Source of the DNA: Methanofollis sp. W23
Lineage (GTDB): Archaea > Halobacteriota > Methanomicrobia > Methanomicrobiales > Methanofollaceae
Direction of reading: 5' to 3'
DNA length: 64,000 bases
Assembly: GCF_017875325.1 (NCBI RefSeq)
Contig: NZ_JAGGMN010000001.1
Coordinates: 186,001-250,000, forward strand
Positions 8,431 through 16,410 of this stretch are shown here, piece after piece. Position 1 is the first letter of the stretch. Each line of letters opens with the position of its first letter. The translations under genes were made by a program, and so were the position numbers. Below the pieces are notes generated by a model. The model had not been told where the DNA came from. It did no database searches and was given only the letters and a program-made list of their open reading frames with translations.

Positions 8431-9181
8431 AAGAGGGAAACTCTCTATTGTGGGCATCGGCCCGGGTGGGATTGCGCAGATGACAGGGCAGGCGTCGGAC
8501 ACGATCCGCGACGCTGAGTATGTCATCGGCAATGCCTTTTATCTGGAACAGATCGCCCCCCTCCTCGGGGGCCAGGAAGTGATCAAGAGTTCGATGGGTA
8601 AGGAGGTTGACCGGGCGCAGAAGTGTGTTGACCTCGCCCGCACCCATCGGGTCGTCATGGTCAGCGGGGGCGATCCAGGAGTGTACGGGATGGCGAGCAT
8701 CGTGCTCGAGGTGATGGACCGGGCAGGTGCGTCGGTGGAGTATGAGGTGGTGCCTGGCGTCACGGCCTCGTGCGCCGGGGCCTCGCTCCTCGGTTCCCCC
8801 CTCGCCGGGGACCATGTCACCCTCTCGCTCTCAGACCTCCTCACCCCATGGGAGACGATCGAGAGAAGACTCGACCTCGCCTTCCAGATGGGTGTACCGG
8901 TGGCCCTGTACAACCCGAAGAGCCATGGCAGGCCGAAGAACCTCTCCAGGGCACTTGCGATCGCCCTCAAACACCGCTCCCCTGAAACCCCGGTGGGGCT
9001 GGTGCAAAACGCCTACCGCGACGGAGAGGAGACAGAGGTGACAAGCCTCGGCGCCCTGGCAGAGGACGACTCGGCCGTCGACATGCGCACGCTCGTCATC
9101 GTCGGCGGGATCGAGACCTTCAGGATGAAGGACGGCGGGATGCTCACGCCGAGAGGATATGGGAGGAAATATGTATATTGA
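8414..9181 (+). CDS. cbiH: cobalt-precorrin-3B C17-methyltransferase
   Basis: A 255-residue class III methyltransferase that adds the C17 methyl with ring contraction. IVGIGPGGIAQMTGQA, VVMVSGGDPGVYGMAS and YEVVPGVTASCAGASLLGSP are the SAM loops, and LYNPKSHGRPKNLSRAL is the family-typical CobJ/CbiH segment. The proposed start is a TTG at 8414 (LQSDDKRGK), which overlaps cbiG by 17 nt; a GTG near 8449 would cut into the first loop and is less likely. Close packing with cbiG and cbiC supports one transcript. Confidence 0.93.
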   Translation: MQSDDKRGKLSIVGIGPGGIAQMTGQASDTIRDAEYVIGNAFYLEQIAPLLGGQEVIKSSMGKEVDRAQKCVDLARTHRVVMVSGGDPGVYGMASIVLEVMDRAGASVEYEVVPGVTASCAGASLLGSPLAGDHVTLSLSDLLTPWETIERRLDLAFQMGVPVALYNPKSHGRPKNLSRALAIALKHRSPETPVGLVQNAYRDGEETEVTSLGALAEDDSAVDMRTLVIVGGIETFRMKDGGMLTPRGYGRKYVY

Positions 9182-9797
9182 TCCAGGCGCCGACACCCCC
9201 GAAGGGTATGCGATCTCGCGGACGAGTAGATCCCTGGCCCGCCAGGTGATCGGCGACCAGACGCCTGAAGACCGGATCAGGCAGCGGTGTGCGATCTCGG
9301 TCGGCGACTTCGTGATGGCCGACCTGGTGCGGTTCTGCGGCGATACGGTCGAGGCTGGGCTCTCAGCCCTGGAGCAGGGCGCCCCCATCATCACCGACAT
9401 CCATATGGTGCAGATGGGGATCAGGAAGAAGGAGCACCATTCAGAGGTGCTCTGCGCCCTCGATTATGGGCAGGAGATCGCTGCGGCGCGCGGGATCACC
9501 CGCTCGTCCGCGGGCTTCCTCGCCCTCCGTGATCAGTTGGGGGGTGCGGTCGTGGTGATCGGGAACGCTCCTTCGTCGCTCCTCGCCCTCTGCGAGATGG
9601 TCAGGGAGGGCGTGCGGCCCGCACTGGTCATCGGGATGGCGGTCGGGTTTGTGAATGCCGCGGAGTCCAAGGAGGAGTTGCGCACTCTCGACATCCCCTC
9701 GATCTCGACGCAGGGGACGCGGGGCGGGACGCCGCCGGCGGTCGCGGCGATGAACGAGATCGTCACGATGTATGTGGAGCGGACGCGTGAGACATGA
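9171..9797 (+). CDS. cbiC: cobalt-precorrin-8 methylmutase
   Basis: A 208-residue precorrin-8X methylmutase, moving the methyl from C11 to C12 to give cobyrinate. Seen: the ISRTSRSLARQVIG opening, RCAISVGDFVMADLV, ITDIHMVQMGI with the conserved histidine, and the C-terminal GMAVGFVNAAESKEEL. The ATG at 9171 is chosen because GGGAGG lies 4 nt upstream; an ATG at 9159 is in frame but sits in the Shine-Dalgarno. It overlaps the end of cbiH by 11 nt and the start of cbiD. Confidence 0.94.
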   Translation: MYIDPGADTPEGYAISRTSRSLARQVIGDQTPEDRIRQRCAISVGDFVMADLVRFCGDTVEAGLSALEQGAPIITDIHMVQMGIRKKEHHSEVLCALDYGQEIAAARGITRSSAGFLALRDQLGGAVVVIGNAPSSLLALCEMVREGVRPALVIGMAVGFVNAAESKEELRTLDIPSISTQGTRGGTPPAVAAMNEIVTMYVERTRET

Positions 9798-10806
9798 GAG
9801 GATCGCCGACCCGGTGACCGGCTTCGTCTATCTTGCAGAGTGGATCGGGCGCTGTACCGATCCCGATGCCCTCGCCCTCGCTGCATCCGGCCTTGGCGTC
9901 CTCACCGCCGACGGCTCGGTGTTGCGCCGGGGGTTTACGACCGGCACGACGGCCGCGGCGGCATGCCGGGCGGCGGTCCTCTCCCTGGCCGGACCGGTGG
10001 ACGAGGTCACGCTTCTCCTGCCATGCGGGCTTGAGGTCGTCGTCCAGGCAAAGGGCGTCGGCGGCCGCGGCGAGGCCAGGAAGGACTCTGGCGACTATCA
10101 TGCAGATGTCACCGCAGGCCTCGAGTTTGTCGCCCTGGCAGAGCAGGTCCAGTCAGGGGTGGAGGTTGAGTACGGCGAAGGGGTCGGGCGGTTCACCCGC
10201 GAGACCCCGAGGTACCGCACCGGAGCGCCGGCGGTCAGTCCCACGGCCCGCGAGACGATCGAGGCGGGGGTCAGGTCGGCCGCGGCATCGGTCGGCCTCC
10301 CTGGCGTGCGGGTCAGCCTCTCCATCCCTGAAGGCGCTGCGGTGGCGACACAGACCCTCAACCCGCGCATCGGGGTGGAGGGCGGGCTCTCGGTCCTCGG
10401 GTCCACCGGCCTCGTGGAACCCTGGGACGACCACCTCTCAGAGTCGGCGCTGGGACGGGTGGAAGACGCCGAGCGGGTGGTGCTCACTACCGGCAGGCTC
10501 GGTCTGCGCTATTCCCGCCTCCTCTTTCCAGAGCATGAGGTCGTGCTCGTCGGGGTGCACCTCGCCGACGCCCTTGCGGTGGCAAAGGGTGAGGTGGTCG
10601 TCTGCGGGCTCCCTGGACTGGTCATGAAGTTCATGGACCCTGAGGTGCTTGCCGGGACCGGGTGTGCGACGGTGGAGGAACTGACCGGGACGCCAGCGTG
10701 GCGGGGTGTCATGGAGAGGACGTTTGCCTCGTTCAAGGCGGCGCACCCTGAGGTGCAGGTGGTGGTCGTGGCCAGGGGCGGCACGGTGCTGGGGGACTCG
10801 GGATGA
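9787..10806 (+). CDS. cbiD: cobalt-precorrin-5B C1-methyltransferase
   Basis: About 339 residues. CbiD is a non-canonical SAM enzyme that methylates C1 of the ring in the anaerobic pathway. The signature RRGFTTGTTAAAACRAAV lies near residue 49 (bacterial forms read RTGYTTG), followed by SIPEGAAVATQTLNPRIGV and GGLSVLGSTGLVEP. It carries about 40 residues before the signature. GTG at 9787 behind GGAG is my preferred start; ATG at 9772 is in frame. It overlaps cbiC by 11 nt and cbiE by 4 nt. Confidence 0.92.
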   Translation: MRHERIADPVTGFVYLAEWIGRCTDPDALALAASGLGVLTADGSVLRRGFTTGTTAAAACRAAVLSLAGPVDEVTLLLPCGLEVVVQAKGVGGRGEARKDSGDYHADVTAGLEFVALAEQVQSGVEVEYGEGVGRFTRETPRYRTGAPAVSPTARETIEAGVRSAAASVGLPGVRVSLSIPEGAAVATQTLNPRIGVEGGLSVLGSTGLVEPWDDHLSESALGRVEDAERVVLTTGRLGLRYSRLLFPEHEVVLVGVHLADALAVAKGEVVVCGLPGLVMKFMDPEVLAGTGCATVEELTGTPAWRGVMERTFASFKAAHPEVQVVVVARGGTVLGDSG

Positions 10807-11372
10807 AGGTCGTCGGCGTGGGGTGCGGTCCAGGGATGCTCACCGACAAAGCGGCCTGCGTTATCTCAAGTGCCACACTCATCTATGGTTCGGCGAGGGC
10901 GATCGATCTCGCACGACCGGTGATCAGGGACAGATGTGAGGTGCACGAGATCACCGATTACAGAGCCCTCCGCGCCCTCCCGGCCGACGCCGTCGTCCTC
11001 TCGACCGGCGACCCGATGCTTGCGGGCCTGGGCTACCTGGGCGGCGAGGTGGTGCCAGGCATCTCCTCGATGCAGGTCGCCTTCGCCCGTCTGGGTCTCT
11101 CCCTCGTGAAGGCGGCGGTCGTCACCGCCCATGGCAAGGACCACGCGGCGGCGGTGAGAGAGACGGCAGAGGAGGTCGGCCGCGGCCGGATCGTCTTCCT
11201 CATCGCCGACCCTGAGTTTTCGGTCCAGGGCCTTGCGGCGGCCCTGCCTGAAGAGACCGGACTTGCCGTCTGCGAGAACCTCGGCTACCCTGAAGAGCGG
11301 ATCGCTCTCGGGACCGCGGCCAGACCCCCGTCGCCGGTGTCAGGGCTCTTTGTGGTCGTCGCCGGGTGCTGA
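10803..11372 (+). CDS. cbiE: cobalt-precorrin-7 C5-methyltransferase
   Basis: A 189-residue class III methyltransferase matching CbiE (N-terminal half of bacterial CobL), which methylates C5 while CbiT acts on C15. Seen: VVGVGCGPGMLTDKAACVI, VVLSTGDPMLAGLG and VVPGISSMQVAFARLGL. The ATG at 10803 overlaps the cbiD stop (ATGA). It is the last gene of the operon; no clear T-tract follows. CbiE and CbiT are separate genes at opposite ends of the same operon here. Confidence 0.93.
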   Translation: MKVVGVGCGPGMLTDKAACVISSATLIYGSARAIDLARPVIRDRCEVHEITDYRALRALPADAVVLSTGDPMLAGLGYLGGEVVPGISSMQVAFARLGLSLVKAAVVTAHGKDHAAAVRETAEEVGRGRIVFLIADPEFSVQGLAAALPEETGLAVCENLGYPEERIALGTAARPPSPVSGLFVVVAGC

Positions 11373-11755
11373 AGGCATATCGAAGAGAAATGAGGGATAC
11401 TTTCCTCATCGCTCTCTCCTATACAATTCCAGTGTTGCGAGGAAGAGTGATGGGGGCCGCCATGGTCAGGGGGAGACTCGACAGATCTGTCTTTATTTCG
11501 GGATCAGGGCCATATATTCAGGGCCAGATCCGGGTCTTTTGTGATCTCGAAAATATGGAGGTGTTTCATAAATTGCCGAGAAATGCTGCAGGTATCCTGC
11601 CCCCTCTAGTGGTCGATATTATCAGCAGAGATGTTTCCCCCATCTTCCCGCAGTCCGCTCCTCTACGGGCCGTGAGTCTCGCCGGAAATCGGCGCGATTT
11701 TTCGAGACCATATCTACGGTTTCTGGATGAAAAACGCTATATATGGGCCAAATTT
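11373..11755. other. gene-free stretch with a weak open frame
   Basis: A 136-codon frame (11366-11776, +) exists but I do not support it as a gene. It starts inside cbiE with no ribosome-binding site, its composition is unlike the neighbours and its product matches nothing I know. The stretch contains TATA-like runs (CGCTATATATGGGCC near 11740) that could serve a small RNA, without further evidence. Confidence 0.3.
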
Positions 11756-12090
11756 AGGTTTTGTAGATTTTTATAGGTGGTTCTCTCTGGTGGGAGGCGT
11801 GCCGCTCGAAAGCTTCCGCCTTTCTCGACCGATCGAAGATTTCCAATCTTCTTGATGGCTTGAAAATTAGAAATTTTCTCAATTCTCTCCTGTCGTACCC
11901 CCCAACCCCTGCATCAGGATAAGGGTAAGAACAGAAACACTCTCTTCAGGTCCATCGATATTGCCTTCCTGATTCTCTCTTCCTTCCGGGGGTCCGGCAG
12001 AGCCGTGCCCCCAACACGATCAATCTGGGAAGGCGATTGAATCACGCCCATACCAAGAATAGGTGAGAGTTTACCATGAAAATGATCCTG
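11756..12090 (+). repeat. degenerate copy G of the inverted-end element
   Basis: It begins with GGTTTTGTAGATTTTTATAG and contains GGAGGCGTGCCGCTCGAAAG, CGATATTGCCTTCCTGATTC, GGGGGTCCGGCAGAGCCGTG and GGAAGGCGATTGAATCACGC in the same order as the full copies. The right end GAGAGTTTACCATGAAAATG has diverged but matches 52424-52442. It is longer than typical, so other sequence is probably inserted. Confidence 0.55.
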
Positions 12091-12212
12091 AATATTGTTC
12101 TTATAGGTTTTCATGGTGTTTTTAACTCATTTAATCCATTCTAAGTCGATACGGTAGAGGTATAGTCTCCCTATGGGTGATCAGCTCCCTCCAATCCTGA
12201 ATATCCACTATC

Positions 12213-12340
12213 ATCTTGCGCCAGGGGGTTGCACCCCCCTGAACCCCCAAGATGAGGATAGGTGGGGGAAGGTGATTGAACAAGGTCTCCACCGGTATTC
12301 CTGTCTTGAAAAGAGAGAGAAAGCAAGTGATGAGAAATTT
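12213..12340 (+). repeat. repeat module 4, copy 1
   Basis: GGTGGGGGAAGG, TTGAACAAGGTCTCCA and GTCTTGAAAAGAGAGAG followed by AAGCAAGTG and GAAATTT match 28630-28753 in order. Ahead of it a C-rich/G-rich stretch with GATGAGGATA resembles the G/C core of the main element. A TGTAGAA end (GGCTCTGTAGAAACC) abuts it at 12344. Confidence 0.55.
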
Positions 12341-12444
12341 ATGGCTCTGTAGAAACCTTCATTTGTCGTGGGGGACCACAAGAAGAGAATCTTTACTTCC
12401 AACTCTATAATATTTCAAGACTGACCCTCAGACCGGCGTTCCCC

Positions 12445-12764
12445 TCACGAGATCTGCACATTGATCCAGTAATAGTTCCCGCGGTACTCGACGTACCGGT
12501 CAGGCCCCTCAGCGGTCCCCCACGTGAACCTCTCGATAAATTCTTTGGCTTCTTCTGGGTCTTCGATCGGCCCTTTGGCATAGAGTTGTGGACGATGGTC
12601 CCGTCTCTGGCCTCGCGTTCATCGACCTCACGTACATAGATCTGATATGCACCTTTCCCGGTAAGGCCGACGATGGAGCCGAGGATATATGGGGTGAGGA
12701 TGATGATCCTATTCTGATCTGTTCATTCTTTATGACCGGCCCTGCAAAATCTGACGATGGTCAT
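12445..12764 (-). pseudogene. decayed minus-strand gene of unknown family
   Basis: Read on the minus strand, an ATG at 12764 opens MTIVRFCRAGHKE and meets TGA at 12725-12723. The same frame continues with ILTPYILGSIVGLTGKGAY and REVDEREARDGTIV. A one-base frameshift near 12585-12595 is then needed to read YAKGPIEDPEEAKEFIERF and YVEYRGNYYWINVQIS, ending in TGA at 12447-12445. The protein-like character of the segments, each in a different frame or behind a stop, points to a gene about 105 codons long broken by one stop and one frameshift. I do not recognise the family. A TGA read as an amino acid is unlikely in this group. Confidence 0.6.
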
Positions 12765-12920
12765 TTCACTCGCCTCTCTGGGACCTCCATGTCATGCATT
12801 GCCGGGCTTCAGAAGTATACTGTTGTCTCACTCGAGCCCAATGTGGCCTGGGACGACGCTTTTTCTGACTGCCGGCACGGGCCATATCTTCATTTTGTCT
12901 TCTCCCAAAGATCCTCCATC

Positions 12921-14243
12921 ATGATCCCGGCAATTGTCATCGCGGGCACCCACTCAGGGTGCGGAAAGACCACCCTTGCCTCTGGCATCATGGCGGCCCT
13001 GCAGGCGAGAGGTCTGCAGGTCCAGCCCTTCAAGGTCGGCCCTGACTTCATCGACCCCTCGCACCACACCGCCATCTGCGGCCGTCCCTCGCGCAACCTC
13101 GATCCCTTCATGATGGGGGAGGACGGGGTGGCCAGGACCTTTCTGGCGGCCTCGGCAGGGGCCGACATTGCGGTCATCGAAGGGGTGATGGGGATGTACG
13201 ACGGGCTTGAGGGTGGCGACCTCGGTTCCACGGCCCATGTCGCTCGCATCCTCGGAGCCCCGGTGGTGCTGGTCGCTGATGTCGGCGGGATGTCGAGGAG
13301 CGTCCATGCCCTGGTCCGCGGCTATACTGGCTACGATGCCGCCGTCCGGTTCGCCGGTGTGATCTTCAATCGGGTCGGGAGCCCGCGCCACCGTGAGATG
13401 ATCGAGGAGGAACTCTCGGTCCCGGCCCTGGGCTGGGTGCCGACCGAGAGGGAAAAAGCCGTCTCCAGTCGCCATCTCGGGCTTGCGATGGCAGGAGAGG
13501 CGAGCATGGCCGCCTTTGGCGAGGTCTGCGAGGCGCACTGTGACCTCGACGCCCTCATCGCCTCGGCCGCTTCGGCCCCCGCGGCAATGCCTGTTCCGGG
13601 CGGTGCCGACGCATCCTCTCGCGTCCGCCTCGGAGTGGCACGCGACGCCGCCTTCTGCTTCTACTACCAGGACAACCTTGACCTCCTCCGCCGGGCAGGG
13701 GCCGACCTGATCTTCTTCTCCCCATTCACTGACTCCCTTCCTGAGGTCGACGGACTCTACCTTGGCGGCGGCTACCCGGAACTCCATGCCGAAGCGCTCT
13801 CGGCCTCCGCCTGTACCTCCCAGATCAGGGCGGCCGCAGAGGACGGGATGCCGGTCTATGCCGAGTGCGGCGGCCTGGTCTATCTCTGTGAGGGACTGGA
13901 GGCCGACGGCCAGGAGTACCGGATGGCAGGCGTCCTCCCGGCGGAGGCGCGGATGCACGGGCGTTTTCAGGCGCTTGGCTATGTGGAAGCCGCCGCCACC
14001 GGGGCCTCCCCTCTCCTCCAGGCGGGGGTGGGATTCCGCGGCCATGAGTTCCATTACTCCTCAGTCGACCCGGCGGCAGACGCACGCTTTGCGCTCTCGC
14101 TCAGGCGCGGGAAGGGGATCGCCGACGGCCGTGACGGGCTCTGCGAGCACGCGGTGGTGGCGGGCTACAGCCACGCCTATCTGAACGAGACCTTTGCCTC
14201 GGCATTTGTCGGGGCCATGGAGCGGCGGCAGCGGGGTCGGTGA
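12921..14243 (+). CDS. cbiA: cobyrinate a,c-diamide synthase
   Basis: A 440-residue enzyme that amidates the a and c acetate side chains of cobyrinate (and, in some methanogens, Ni-sirohydrochlorin as CfbB) with ATP and glutamine. Seen: the deviant P-loop IAGTHSGCGKTTLASGIMAAL at residues 5-25, VGPDFIDPSHH, GVMGMYDG, and the C-terminal amidotransferase domain with YAECGGLVYLCEGL carrying the nucleophile Cys. The ATG at 12921 gives the normal length; the open frame back to 12588 only covers the decayed gene on the other strand. It lies 1.5 kb after cbiE and is followed 1 nt later by the Gate protein. CbiA and CfbB cannot be separated by eye. Confidence 0.92.
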   Translation: MIPAIVIAGTHSGCGKTTLASGIMAALQARGLQVQPFKVGPDFIDPSHHTAICGRPSRNLDPFMMGEDGVARTFLAASAGADIAVIEGVMGMYDGLEGGDLGSTAHVARILGAPVVLVADVGGMSRSVHALVRGYTGYDAAVRFAGVIFNRVGSPRHREMIEEELSVPALGWVPTEREKAVSSRHLGLAMAGEASMAAFGEVCEAHCDLDALIASAASAPAAMPVPGGADASSRVRLGVARDAAFCFYYQDNLDLLRRAGADLIFFSPFTDSLPEVDGLYLGGGYPELHAEALSASACTSQIRAAAEDGMPVYAECGGLVYLCEGLEADGQEYRMAGVLPAEARMHGRFQALGYVEAAATGASPLLQAGVGFRGHEFHYSSVDPAADARFALSLRRGKGIADGRDGLCEHAVVAGYSHAYLNETFASAFVGAMERRQRGR

Positions 14244-14244
14244 G

Positions 14245-15201
14245 ATGCCTGAGGTCGCCCTCTCGCTTGGTACGGTAGGAGCATACCTGCTCAGGGCGAC
14301 GCTTCTCATCACTATCGGCATCCTCATCGCCAGCATCATCACCGAGACCGGGATCTTCTCCCGTCTTGGTTTTCTCTCGCGGCCGATCTCCAGGCTCTCG
14401 GCACTTTCAGAACCCTGTTCTGTTGTCCTCCTCACGATGGTCGCAAATGCCACTGCTGGCAAGGCGATGCTGGCGCAGTTTCTTAACGAAGGGAAGGTGC
14501 GCAAGGGGGAGGTGGTCCCGACCCTCCTGATGGGCACCTTCCCGACAGTGCTGGGGGAGTCGCTCTTCAGGGTCCATCTCCCGACGGCGGTGGTCCTCCT
14601 CGGTCCGGTCGTCGGCGTGATCTATACCCTCCTCAATCTCCTCTCCACTCTCATCCAGGTCGGTGGTGCGGTGATCTATATGCGCCTCTTTGTAGGAAGG
14701 GGGGATGAGGGCACTCTGGCCCAACCTCCCGAACCGATCCCGGTTCGATTCGATCGGGAGACCCTCAGGGAGGGCGTCGCCAGGGCCCTCCCCTCCCTGC
14801 GCCGCATCGTCCCGGTCGCGGTCCTTGCTACTCTGGTTTTTTTTGCGCTCTATGCGGTCGGCGCAGTGACGGCGGTCGCGGCGATCTTCGGCCCGGTCTT
14901 CGGGCTGGTCGGGATACCCGGCGAGAGCATCGCCGCCATCGTTGCTCATGCCACCCATTTTTCCGCAGGCTATGCGGTCGTCGGTTCGCTCCTTGCAGAG
15001 GGTGTACTCGATCTGGAAGAAGCGCTCGTCACTCTCATCATCGGTTCGATGGCGGTGATCACTCTCATCTACTTCAAGTACTCCGCCCCCCTGTACCTCT
15101 CCCTCTTTGGGCGGGAGGGGGTGAAGGTTACGATAAAGACCTATGGGACGAGTATGGCGGCCAAGGTCGTCACGATTTTCATTGTACTCATGATCTTTTA
15201 A
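14245..15201 (+). CDS. nucleoside-recognition (Gate) domain membrane protein
   Basis: A 318-residue integral membrane protein with about eight hydrophobic segments in two similar halves. TMVANATAGKAML near residue 70 and IVAHATHFSAGYAVVGSLL near residue 235 are the paired motifs of the nucleoside-recognition / Gate family (COG3366 type). The transported substrate is not known for the archaeal members. The ATG at 14245 directly follows the cbiA stop and is preceded by GGTGAG, so it is probably co-transcribed with cbiA; a link to corrinoid or cobalt handling is only a guess from position. No T-tract follows. Confidence 0.82.
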   Translation: MPEVALSLGTVGAYLLRATLLITIGILIASIITETGIFSRLGFLSRPISRLSALSEPCSVVLLTMVANATAGKAMLAQFLNEGKVRKGEVVPTLLMGTFPTVLGESLFRVHLPTAVVLLGPVVGVIYTLLNLLSTLIQVGGAVIYMRLFVGRGDEGTLAQPPEPIPVRFDRETLREGVARALPSLRRIVPVAVLATLVFFALYAVGAVTAVAAIFGPVFGLVGIPGESIAAIVAHATHFSAGYAVVGSLLAEGVLDLEEALVTLIIGSMAVITLIYFKYSAPLYLSLFGREGVKVTIKTYGTSMAAKVVTIFIVLMIF

Positions 15202-15253
15202 TGCAGATCGCTCATACTAATATTGATAATAGTAATCATTGTTCATACAAATG

Positions 15254-15266
15254 AAAAAATATATAA
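15254..15266 (+). promoter_or_regulatory. TATA box for the RHH-like gene
   Basis: AAAAAATATATAA in an AT-rich patch, about 70 nt before the ATG at 15334. The upstream 15215-15250 is also AT-rich. Confidence 0.45.
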
Positions 15267-15333
15267 TACTTGTAGACAATGATCCTGCATGCATCACCGG
15301 AGAGCAGGGCCGGTGGTGCACGGGGGAGATCCT

Positions 15334-15870
15334 ATGACTGGAGCAACGATGGAGCATTTTGTTCCCGGAAAGGTGACCGGGACACGGACCGTAAGGGTGC
15401 GGGACCGCGAGTATGCACGGTTGCGCGCCCTGGGTTCTGTGCGCGACTCATTCAGTGACGTCATCGAGCGTCTGCTCGATTTCTACGAAGCCTACAATGG
15501 CGGCGTCCACTCGAACGACCCGGAGGGGTTTGAGGGAGCAGACCTTCCCGACCACCCGGTCTACCGTCGGGTCGCCCTTGATCACTTTACCAGGACTCTG
15601 GCCCTGGGTGAGGACGTCTCTTTCACCATTGGGTTTGACCCGCTTGCACGTCCGCTCGGACGGCGCGGGAAGGGTCTGGTCGCCTTTTACAAGGACGGCA
15701 GGAGATTTTGTTTATTCCGGGTTGGAAAAGAACACCTCTGGCTCTATTTCCCGACCGAACGAAAGGAAACCGAACTTGAGGGATGGGAACTGGTGCAGAA
15801 TGTGTTCCTTGACAACTACCTGGAAGACGGGGGGATGCATCTTATCAAGCGTCAGTATCAGACGATGTGA
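15334..15870 (+). CDS. ribbon-helix-helix (DUF217-like) N-terminal protein of unknown function
   Basis: A 178-residue protein. Residues about 13-50 (TRTVRVRDREYARL, then SFSDVIERLLDFYEA) resemble the archaeal VapB-like antitoxin / DUF217 ribbon-helix-helix fold, which binds DNA as a dimer. The rest (about 60-178) is a soluble domain I do not recognise, with conserved-looking LPDHPVYRRVALDHFTRTL and FCLFRVGKEHLWLYFP segments. The ATG at 15334 is chosen for GGGGGAG upstream; an ATG at 15289 is in frame. No VapC-type PIN toxin sits next to it, so a stand-alone regulator or a restriction-like DNA-binding role is possible but unproven. Confidence 0.6.
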   Translation: MTGATMEHFVPGKVTGTRTVRVRDREYARLRALGSVRDSFSDVIERLLDFYEAYNGGVHSNDPEGFEGADLPDHPVYRRVALDHFTRTLALGEDVSFTIGFDPLARPLGRRGKGLVAFYKDGRRFCLFRVGKEHLWLYFPTERKETELEGWELVQNVFLDNYLEDGGMHLIKRQYQTM

Positions 15871-15950
15871 TAGGTGAAGCACGTCCATCAGGAGGGACGG
15901 GTATGCACAAACCCCCTTGGTTTATTTTTTCTCTTGAAAATTGAAGAAAG

Positions 15951-16166
15951 GGCTCTTTATAGAACCCTCCAGGATGGATCTTTCTGGCGGGGGACGTGCC
16001 ACACCACGATAGGTCAGGGACTGTAACCCCTTTGTCGTGGTCATCTATGCTTACCTCCTTGCTCATCGTGGTCCTGGGGATCCTGGGGCAGAGTTCCCGG
16101 CAAGAGACTATGGGAAGGGGAGTGAGTCACGCGTACACAGGAACTGAAAAGATCCTCTAAAGAGCT
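15951..16166 (+). repeat. copy I of the inverted-end element
   Basis: 216 bp. Left end GGCTCTTTATAGAACCCTCC, right end AAGATCCTCTAAAGAGCT. The central GGCAAGAGACTATGGGAAGG and GTGAGTCACGCGTACAC are almost the same as in copy H at 5204. The GC hairpin has decayed (CTGGGGCAGAGTTCCCGG). Confidence 0.65.
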
Positions 16167-16410
16167 ATGTGTTGAAGGGTTCTTGATCACGTTCATCATG
16201 ATTGAGCAGTGGGCAGGATCACATTTTCTCCCCGCTCTTGTCTAACTTTGTCGTGAGGGGAAGAGCGTCGGCCCATCCCTGGTAGAGATCCCTGTTCATG
16301 CGATCTCTGTAGGGTCTTTAGTTTAAAAATTCGAATTCTTATATTTTCTCATTAGACTATGTTAGATAAAGAAGAACCTAGATATTATTTGAGATTACAA
16401 TTTAGAATAT
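16167..16410. promoter_or_regulatory. AT-rich upstream region of the DUF3344 operon
   Basis: No gene. From 16320 the DNA turns AT-rich, with TTATATTTTCTC near 16340 and GATATTATTTGAG at 16381; one of these is probably the TATA box for the five-gene operon that starts at 16411. No clear ribosome-binding site lies before the ATG. Confidence 0.4.

Noticed and set aside
11366-11776. 136-codon plus-strand frame after cbiE
   Set aside because: It starts inside cbiE with no ribosome-binding site, its product resembles nothing I know and its composition differs from the coding neighbours.
12723-12725. In-frame TGA as selenocysteine in the decayed gene
   Set aside because: Selenocysteine coding is not known for Methanomicrobiales, a separate frameshift is also present, and no SECIS-like structure was seen.
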